A stretch of DNA of 64,000 nucleotides from Sapria himalayana (taxonomy: Eukaryota > Streptophyta > Magnoliopsida > Malpighiales > Rafflesiaceae), in the NCBI GenBank assembly GCA_029783825.1, contig JAREIK010002450.1, positions 3,750,846-3,814,845 on the forward strand, read 5' to 3'. Shown one piece after another: positions 56,591-64,000 of this stretch (its first letter is position 1; each line of letters opens with the position of its first letter). Under the pieces are notes generated by a model. That model ran no database searches, was not told where the DNA came from, and saw only the letters and a list, made by a program, of their open reading frames with translations. A program made the position numbers and the translations under genes.

Positions 56591-56910
56591 CAAATATATT
56601 AATATTAAGTTCTAAATATATTAATATTGTGTATATTAAAAAAAACAAGTTTATTTTAAACTTAAATTACACTATAACTATCATTAATATCAAATATAAC
56701 AAAAAAAAATTAAAAATAAATCAAAATTTGTAAATGTAAATCTAAAGAAAAAAAGGGAAAATTATCAAAAAGGGCTGATGAGTAATTGATAATTATTTAG
56801 AAGGGTGGATTTAAAAAATTATTTTCTAAAGATGCCAAATGTATTTAAAGTACCAAATATATTTAAAGTACGAACAATAGCTTGTTATGAACACATCATG
56901 AATTATGAGT

Positions 56911-57456
56911 TAGAGATGTCATATGGGCTGGGTAGCCCAGGCACGGCCAAGAGCCCAGCTAGGTTCAGCAATGCCCGGCCTGGTACGGCATGATCTGGAA
57001 CTGAGCCTTGGGTCGAGCCGAGTTGCCCCTTGGTACGGTTCGTGCTGTGCTAGGCGATCATGAACCGTGCCTTGCCAGCCACGACCATTGTTCCTTGCTT
57101 GATGGCATGATAAATTGACCCGAGTGACCGCCTAATTGGATCCCCATTGGGGGGTCATCCAAGCAATAATGTTTTTTTATTAATATTTGTCTGCCCAGTC
57201 ATGAGATGGTCTATTTTTTTTAATACAGCCATGTTTCCTATTTTTAATTAGTCTGTCACGTGCCCTTTTTTTATGGATGACACAATCTGCATGATTGTGC
57301 CCATCTTGCCATTTTGGGTTGTTGGAACATGTACTATGTCGTTCTTGACACAACATGGGATTTTAATCATGTTGTTCAAGGCAAGGCATGGAGGCTTCGA
57401 CTGGGCGAAGAAAAATTGAGTTGTGTTGACACGTCAAGGCCCATTTGACACTTCTA
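56911..57456. mobile_element. Non-autonomous hAT element F (546 bp) with target duplication
   Basis: TAGAGATGTCATATGGGC at 56911 and its inverted partner ending TTTGACACTTCTA at 57456 agree at 15 of 18 positions. The 8-bp flanks are TTATGAGT (56903-56910) and TTATGAGC (57457-57464), identical but for one transition. Subterminal GC-rich words (GCCCAGGCACGG, CCCGGCCTGGTACGG, CCGTGCCTTGCC) lie mainly in the left half. No coding sequence, so it depends on an autonomous relative such as the family of B. Confidence 0.9.
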
Positions 57457-57464
57457 TTATGAGC

Positions 57465-57686
57465 AAAGACTCATTATAATTACACGTAATGAGCTTTTGC
57501 GAGCTTGTTACATGGAGCTCTTGGCAGCTCATTATGAGCTCTTGTGAATTGCCTGAAGTTTGTTACGTGCTCATTTTGTGCTCCATGTAAAGAGCTCGTA
57601 AGAGCTCGTTACTAGCTGCTCGGAACTCATTACGAGATCACGTGAAATCTTTTGAGCTCCACTTCATGAACTTACAAGAGTTTGTT
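57465..57686. repeat. AGCTC-rich quasi-palindrome
   Basis: GAGCTC or AGCTC occurs about ten times. CGAGCTTGTTACATGGAGCTC at 57500-57520 pairs with GTGCTCCATGTAAAGAGCTCG at 57578-57598. Element F is inserted at its left edge (the sequence continues leftward from 56903 to about 56875) and element C at its right edge, so it is an older mobile or foldback sequence that served as target. Confidence 0.65.
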
Positions 57687-60600
57687 TTAGAGGTGTCAAT
57701 GGGCTGGGTTGGGCTTCCCTGGCTATTTTTTTGTGGCCTAATCAGCCCACTGTGGCATGTTGGGCCCGACATAGCTTGAGCAAACCTGGCACAGCACGGT
57801 ACAGCTCGCTGACCTAATTTGTAACTAGTTTGAGTCGGCTCGGGCTATTAGGAATAGATGCTTCCCAATCTTCAAAATTTTTATAAATTTTATATGTTAA
57901 TACTAAAATTAAATTAAATAATTAATTAAAAAGATTAATAAATTAATTAACAAATTAAAAACTAACTCACAACTAAAAAGTTAAAATACGTAAAAATTAC
58001 AAAATAATATTAACAAAGCAAAATTAAGATTAAATAATTAAAAGATAAAAAATAATACATTAAATATAAATTTATAAACATAAAATATGAATCCAATTCT
58101 ATAAAAAAGTGTTTGGATAAAAAAACATAATAAAAAATAGCAAGCTCAAGCGGAAAGCCTCAAATTCAAATAATAAAAATAAAAAATAAAGATAATCCAA
58201 TAATAATAAATCTCATCAGCATATAATCAATAATGGTATCAGTATTACTAGTCTATTATAGACAGTAAAGTAGGTTCCGCTCAATCATCAATATCTCAAT
58301 TGCATCTCGGTCATTAAAGTCTCACAAATCATCATCATTGGTTAACTCCTAACTTTTGTTGTAGTTGTAGTATGACCCTGAGGTCTCAAGCTTGAATTTT
58401 CTTAATCATTCATTCATAGTAATGTCTCAATATTATTTGGCTGCAATCTAAATTTCTTATTTGCAATCATATTTACTATAATAAAAAAGTAGGTTTTAAT
58501 GTTATGTTCGATATCGGATGAGTCAATATGTTTCGTGTCATCTTAGACATCATGAGATAGATGAACTCATATGATTTTTATTATTGTAAAATATCAAGAT
58601 TCTTATTATAAGTATATGATAAGATTAAGTAGTAATCAGTTTCTAAAGATCGAGATAGTTTGCTTCTATTTGGTCTATTCATCATTTCTCTCTCACTAAC
58701 TGACTAGAAGAATTATCATCTCTGAATATGATATCTATTTCCATACTCAGAATTTCATTATCACTACCAATATACCTAGTATCGTTGTATGTAAATAGCT
58801 CAATCATTTTCTTATAAATGAATCTTTTAGATTGGTCTTTCTAGTTTATGCATAAAGATATGTATATCAAAACATTTTTTATCTCTTCCATTTTAATCAT
58901 AGGGTCAATGCAGTCAACTAAATTATAAAGAGATAGAATCGTGGACCAATAATTTAAATATTTGGTTTCCATCTCTAAAATCATATCGTAAAATATTGGG
59001 TTATCTCTAAACTTTCTAAAAATATTGATAATAGTATATATGCACCTTAGTGTAATATAAGTGATAAAAGTATAAATTGACCAATACATATTCATCGTAT
59101 CATAAAAATATTATAAGAATTTCATAGATGAAATTTATATAGTCCGGCCAGTATTGTTAATAATAAGTTTATCATTTTTATTATTGACATAGTTGGATAT
59201 CACGTATTTATTTCCAACACTTATCTTTAACATAATATAAGTATAATTTTAATGGTGTCTTATATTTGATTAGAATTTCTTATTTTTTAGACTCACAAAC
59301 GAAAAGAGACTTCTAAATGTCTGTTGCTTGTAGAACATATGAAAAAATTTTTGTTAGTTATTTATGTTTTATAAAGGGAAATAATATTTATTCCCACTTG
59401 TATAATGAGGTTAATGTCGTGACACTTGTATCTGATGAAAAATATCTCTTAATAGCTCATCTCTAATAATTCTATCATATATGTTAATGGTTACTTCATT
59501 GCTATATGAATTATCAAATATGATACTATATATTTAATTTTGAATATTATATATTCTAAAAATTCTCAAATGCACTTATAAATGGTTGGGCTATAATGAG
59601 AAAGGAGAATCTCTGAGGATCTTAAAATTTTTTTTATGTTGTATTTATTTAGAATCTATATAGTAGGCGGTGAGATATGCATAAGATTTATTATCATTTC
59701 TAGTTAAGATATTGTACGCCAATGATATCATTTCACTATGTGTCATAAATTTATTAATTATAATTTTTTTTTCTAAATTATAATATTTGAGTATCTCATT
59801 CTAAGATGTGAACTTAGGAAATCTTACGATAATCAAGTTAAATAAGTATATACGATATTAATTATTCTTTAATCCTTCGAAAATCTAATTGAAAGATTCT
59901 TCATTATGATTAATTTGATTATTTCTTTCCTCCTTAATTCATTGTGGTATATGAAAGGAATCAATATTTAGGTTGAACTAGATTCAATCTCAAAAATTCA
60001 CTGTTGAGATGAGTTTTTCTAGGTTTTAATATACTATGTTTTTTGGTACATTATTTGGCATGTTTTTAAAGGTGTTCAGTCTCAAATATATTCTTACAGG
60101 TAATATTTTTTTTATAATATTTGTATTGTGTTGATTTTTTATATGCATTTCTAATATTTTTATTTTATATAATAGTAAATTGAGTACGAATTATTAATTT
60201 TTTTCTAATTTTTTTATTTTTTAGATATTTTCTTTGAAGTTATGGAAAAAATAATATTTTGCTGGTCTTGGACTTGTTCGTAAGATTTTTGTTATCCATA
60301 TTAAAATTATTTATTTTATATTAATATTAATTTTATTATCGTCATTAAAAATATTATTTGTCATTTTTTATATTAATTAATCTATTAATTATATTTTAAA
60401 TTATATTTTTTAAATTAAATAGTATTTTATATTAAACTATTAATTAAAAAAAAACTAGACAATTTTAAAAATAATACTCATAAAACTTAAAATTTTGTTT
60501 GCTTTATAATCTATGATGTCTAATATTTAAATTTGATGTTCGGACCATAGTCTACACTCAAGTCTCGAAAATAGAGAGAAAAACGATATGAGAGAGAGAT

Positions 60601-61209
60601 AGAGAATGAAAATATCAGTAGAAATAAGATATGGATTAGAGAATAATAAATGTATATTTATAGATATAGAAAAGGTATTTTTTTAAAACTATTTTTTTTA
60701 ATAATTTTTTGAATTTTTTAAGTGTTTTTTAGAACAGAATCTTTAAAGCCATTGGATTTTTCCCCCTAGTTGTTGTGGATGATTCGAACGAATGAAAAAT
60801 GAGTTGTTTTTTTAATTTTTTTTTTTGATCATTCAGTCGGTTCAACTTGATGGTTCTAAAAGCTTCGGTTTCTAGGCTCATGTCGGACCAAGTTGATGGT
60901 TCAAGCAACTCACCCCACGGATGGACGTTCGGGCGGTTGGGTTCTGACCACGCCTAAACCTGGCCCAAGACTCGGGGAATGGTTTGGGTCATACTGATGA
61001 ACCATGCCTTTAGGTTAGGCAACCAGGTCGTGTCTGGCATGGCATGAGGCTCGGGAGAGCTCAACACGGCACAACACGAACTGTGTGGAAAACCGTCCCT
61101 ACACCAGCCCAGGCATGGTTCTGGTTCGTGCCATGCTGGGCCTGGCACGGCTCAACCGGGCTGTGTCTCATGCCGGACCCAATTTGTCCGACCAATTTGA
61201 TATCTCTAA
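57687..61209 (-). mobile_element. hAT transposon C, full-length relative of A and B
   Basis: TTAGAGGTGTCAA at 57687-57699 and TTGATATCTCTAA at 61197-61209 are inverted repeats agreeing at 11 of 13 bases. GC-rich subterminal regions lie at 57700-57860 and 60900-61190. The transposase between them runs on the minus strand. Length about 3.5 kb, close to B. Flanks AGTTTGTT (57679) and ATTTTGTG (61209) agree at 6 of 8 if the left end is taken one base out, so the target duplication is uncertain. Confidence 0.85.
58390..60140 (-). pseudogene. hAT C transposase (dead)
   Basis: Minus-strand counterpart of B. The BED finger region is at about 60020-60130 (complement reads AATAATGTACCAAAAAACAT where B has AGTATGCACCAAAAAATAT). 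The catalytic FDN region is at about 59515. An 84-codon open stretch at 58841-59095 contains RCIYTIINIFRKF, EMETKYLNYWSTI and IDPMIKMEEIKNVLIYIS. The dimerisation region is at 58420-58700. The Trp in KYLNYW is intact here, whereas A and B have a stop at this codon. Heavy C-to-T and G-to-A decay with stops throughout. Confidence 0.85.
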
Positions 61210-62159
61210 TTTTGTGTTACTTAGTTGTGAGCCAAGGTAGATACAACGAACTGAGGATAAAAACATGTGGACAATTCAGTTATCCTTATATTTGATATCA
61301 AAATATTTGTTATTTTGACAATTAGGTTGTGTTGATTCATAACATTAATTTTTTTAGTATAAATTTATTAAACATAAATCATTCAATTTTATTCTAGTGA
61401 TCATAACTTTATGAGAATTAACTTTAGTATTATATTTCACTATTGTTATCCAAACAAGAATAAAAATATAACTATAAATACAATAGGATGAATGAGAGAA
61501 TTATTGGATAAGATAACTTTAAAAATCAACCAAAAATAAATAAAAAAAACCATGATAATCAATCAATTCTTGTGTAATATACTGTCACTATTTAAATTCA
61601 TGTTATAAGTTATAACATTCATAGTTAGACAGAAAACAAACCGCAAGAGAAAATAAACTCTAAATTTTCTTTTTTTTTGTCATCACATTTTCTCCTCCCT
61701 CTTTTCGTCTCTTTCTTAACTTTCGACATTTATCTTATTTGTGTTAAAAGCTCATGTGGTCTACTTTATGTTTCTTTTCGTTTCTGACTTTCCTCAATTT
61801 GTATTTTTTTTCTTTATTTTCGTAAATGCTTCTGTAACTTTTAATGATCCTTTCTCATTATTTTGTTAATGCTTCTGTAACTTTTCATGAATGTTTCCTG
61901 TATGCACTTTTCCTTCTCGTTTATTTAGTCTCTTTGCATGTGTTATATCTATCTTCTTGTCTTAGTGTAGCCCTTACCCTGTAAACCTTTTAGTTCAGAT
62001 TTTGTCCCTTCCTTTCTAACCTCCTCAAGCTCTATTTTTAAGCATGTTGTAATCGTACCTATATATGATATAAAAAGTTCACTCTATGGAGAAGTTTTCA
62101 AAAACTTCTCTTTTCAACTTTTTTCTCCCTACTTTCAATATAAGCCACACATATATAAG
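61210..62159. other. AT-rich intronic region, no gene seen
   Basis: CT-rich patches near 61680-61740 and 61850-61960; GCTTCTGTAACTTTT occurs at 61828 and 61870 as a short direct repeat of 42 bp period. No coding block recognised; missing PDXK exons were looked for and not found. Confidence 0.45.
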
Positions 62160-62452
62160 TATCATTTCACAGATACTTCTTTATATATACATATATAATT
62201 ATATATCTATAAATATACTTATAAGTGTATCTATATATTTATAATAATAGAATATATATTTATATATATTCATACATGTATACATATATACATATATTTT
62301 ATACATATAATTGTGTGTGTAAATATTTTCCCATGTATATGTATATATATATATATAGTATATAGATGACGACATAGCTCTATAGTGTTCACTCTATAAA
62401 GTGAACTAAACAGTGTACATAGTTTAAATGTCATCATAATTTAAGTACATAG

Positions 62453-62487
<35 letters not shown>

Positions 62488-62690
62488 TTTTATATTTATA
62501 TGAATATATAAATTTATATGTATATATAAGTATGTATATACACACATAATGACATCTAAACTATATACTCTGTATATATATTTATATATACAGAGTATAT
62601 AGAAGACATCATAGCTCTATAGAGTCAACTAAACCAAGTACATACTCTAGATGTCATGATTATATATGTATATATCTCTGTGTGCGTGTG
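62160..62690. repeat. AT and GT microsatellites with hairpin and duplicated flanks
   Basis: TATATA-rich sequence with a GT run at 62456-62484. A hairpin ACTCTGTATATATATTTATA-TATACAGAGT lies at about 62567-62596. The sentence GACATAGCTCTATAG-GTTCACT...GAACTAAAC-GTACATA at 62366-62450 is repeated in part at 62604-62660, so two diverged copies of one short element flank the simple repeats. Confidence 0.75.
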
Positions 62691-62977
62691 TGTCAAAGAC
62701 ATTAACTTTGATTTCAACTTAAATAATTTTTGAATCTTCACAAATTAGATTTAATCTTCTAAATGTAATAGCTTTATAACTACAGAAAAAAAACATATAA
62801 TAAAATATGATAATATGTATCTATTAATACTTAAAAATAAAGCAATATTTTTTTAATTGAAATAAAGTTAGAAAAAAAAAATTCTAGTCTTGAAGTTATT
62901 ATATGTACTAATAGAACTAGGTATTGGCGACTAGTGTACTCTAAGAGAATTTCTCTCGAGTTTAGATGACATTATAA

Positions 62978-63036
62978 CTCACAAGCCTATATCAGTTGAG
63001 ACTCATGCGGAGTCTCAACTGATATAGGCTTGTGAG
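62978..63036. repeat. Perfect 27-bp snapback palindrome
   Basis: Arms 62978-63004 and 63010-63036 are exactly complementary around the 5-base loop ATGCG. The right arm core GTCTCAACTGATATAGGCTT resembles 63053-63075, the beginning of the next PDXK coding block (20 of 23 bases). Transcribed, it would form an uninterrupted stem. Confidence 0.97.
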
Positions 63037-63044
63037 CATATTGA

Positions 63045-63122
63045 GTTTGCATGTCTCAACTGATAAAGACTCGTGTTAATGATCTCGCGAAAGTGGTGAA
63101 GCTTGCAGTATCAAGTTTGCAG
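63045..63122 (+). pseudogene. PDXK: Pyridoxal kinase exon (KAAELAVSSLQ block)
   Basis: Reads MSQLIKTRVNDLAK then VVKLAVSSLQ, ending at CAG|GTACTT (donor GT at 63123-63124). The family has SNKYPDNLDKAAELAVSSLQ here, so LAVSSLQ is exact and the rest aligns. GCN to GTG (Ala to Val, twice) and GAG to AAG (Glu to Lys) explain the differences and are deamination-type changes. The 5' limit is uncertain; the start given lies just after a TTGAG that could be an acceptor. The preceding GTGD and LLLGW segment is missing. Confidence 0.8.
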
Positions 63123-63291
63123 GTACTTTTCTTTAGTTGAGATAAATTTTCTTGCTGCATAAAGAATGTAGTATTGAGCCAGGTTCCTTGGCAGTTTCAA
63201 CATAAAACGTCAAATTTAATGCCTTTTCCCCCCAGCATTGTTTCTCATTATGATGAGAAATTGACCTTGCTGAATCTCTCAATTCTTGTAT

Positions 63292-63468
63292 GCTCTTCTA
63301 CATAGAACATTAGATGATTACAAAGAAGATGGATATGACATACAGTCAAGCAGATTGGAAATTATACTAATTCAAAGCAGATTGAAAATGCAACTAGGAG
63401 TTTACCTTGGTTCTATTGAGGCAGCTTGTGCTGAAATGAGTGAGTCAACTTGTCACTTTGGGATATGA
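63292..63468 (+). pseudogene. PDXK: Pyridoxal kinase last exon, acceptor lost
   Basis: Reads ALLHRTLDDYKEDGYD, then IQSSRLEIILIQSRLKMQ and a divergent tail ending CHFGI before TGA at 63466-63468. The family has ALLQRTLDDYKRAGYDP-SSSLEIRLIQSQ followed by a short Lys/Asn-rich end, so this is the C-terminus. Joined to SSLQ of the preceding block it is in frame. The expected AG before GCT is AT at 63290-63291, so normal splicing at this point is lost. The intron would be 169 bp. The tail is about ten residues longer than usual and shows no similarity after LIQS. Confidence 0.88.
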
Positions 63469-63804
63469 AATTGTGCTGAATCTCTCAATCAGTTTGAGTG
63501 TTGGCTGGTTGGGATATGTTATAAGATAATGGACTGTAGGAATAGGTTAATCTTGGATTTTTTTTTTTTTTTTAGATAAAGTAATTTATTTCAGTATACA
63601 TTGTTTGCTCAATTAATGAGAATCCAATTTTCAAGAAGATATTTAATCTATTATAACTTAGGATTGTTTTTATTATTTTGAATTTTTTAAATATGTTGAA
63701 TAAGATATTTAAACAAACAATTGCTTATAGGAAAATCAGGGAATAAATAAAAATCTTGATTGAATTGTTTGATAAGAGATATCAACTAATATCTAGCTAG
63801 GTAG
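63469..63804. other. 3' flank of the pyridoxal kinase pseudogene
   Basis: GCTGAATCTCTCAAT at 63475 repeats 63269, with similar text before each (GATATGAAATTG and GATGAGAAATTG), a direct repeat about 206 bp apart that spans the last exon. AT-rich after 63550. No polyadenylation signal can be chosen with confidence. Confidence 0.45.
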
Positions 63805-63842
63805 TAAAGGTGTCGAATGAAGTTGGGCAAGTCTTGGTTAAG
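63805..63842 (+). mobile_element. Possible hAT left terminus
   Basis: TAAAGGTGTCGAATGAAGTT matches the left terminus of hAT A at 11 of 12 first bases, followed by GGGCAAG. It then passes into a CT repeat, and the window ends, so the element cannot be followed. Confidence 0.5.
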
Positions 63843-64000
63843 GTCTCTCTCTCTCTCTCTCTCTCTATCTCTCCTCTCTCTCTCCTCTCCTCTCTCATCT
63901 CCTCTCTCTCCCTCGCTCTCTCTCTCTCTCTCCTTCCTCTCTCTCCTCTCGCTCTATCTCTCTCTCTCTCTCTCTCTCGTCTCTCTCTCTCTCCTCTCTC
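63843..64000. repeat. CT microsatellite
   Basis: Interrupted CT/TCTCC simple repeat to the end of the window. Confidence 0.97.

Noticed and set aside
63236..63305. Alternative acceptors for the last PDXK exon at CCCCCCAG (63235) or TACATAG (63305)
   Set aside because: Using the first gives early stops in frame or a different frame, and using the second drops ALLHR and breaks the phase. The family alignment places the boundary at 63292, where AG has become AT.

Overview
The window is AT-rich nuclear DNA from a flowering plant. The evidence is a plant-type pyridoxal kinase with introns, an organelle-type glycine-rich RNA-binding protein retrocopy, plant Copia and Athila-like Gypsy retrotransposons, and several hAT DNA transposons. 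The species cannot be fixed from the sequence. There are no bacterial operons, tRNAs, rRNAs or CRISPR arrays, and no intact protein-coding gene was found.

The main discovery is a broken host gene spread across the whole window on the + strand. Five colinear coding blocks match plant pyridoxal kinase (PDXK, the SOS4 type): 1748-1831, 53552-53625, 53821-53886, about 63045-63122, and 63292-63468. The first two join in phase across canonical splice signals, which implies a 51.7-kb intron. Downstream blocks carry stop codons, a frameshift, substitutions in the invariant Cys-Asp-Pro core and a lost splice acceptor. The gene is therefore read as a pseudogene. Nearly everything else in the window is transposon debris inside its introns. 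Part of the last-but-one block also exists as a perfect 27-bp-arm snapback palindrome.

Region by region: 0-6.7 kb holds the first PDXK exon, an LTR end with primer-binding site, a GTGCAC-rich repeat with a young tandem duplication, and a decayed Copia element. An old hAT element (A, 6727-14400, 8-bp target duplication 7/8) contains a younger hAT element (B, about 9275-12874). B still carries a readable BED/hAT transposase broken by three in-frame TAG codons. From 14.4 to 33 kb there are decayed Copia gag and reverse transcriptase fragments, a minus-strand Gypsy gag, and several minisatellites. At 34.3-36.5 kb lies a decayed DUF659-type hAT transposase. From 38.2 to 41 kb runs a fairly complete but dead Copia polyprotein with its 3' LTR. 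From 41 to 51 kb there are Copia fragments (one with a tandemly duplicated integrase segment), a processed RRM pseudogene at 45 kb, and minisatellites around a gag. At 51.8-52.2 kb sits a foldback element with a 25-base poly(C) centre. From 55.6 to 61.2 kb is a dense cluster of hAT elements: D, E, F and the minus-strand C, which is a full-length relative of A and B.

Two themes recur. Many elements carry internal direct tandem duplications of a few hundred bases. Much of the decay looks like C-to-T and G-to-A change, as expected for methylated plant transposons. All identifications come from reading translations by eye; no database search was run.
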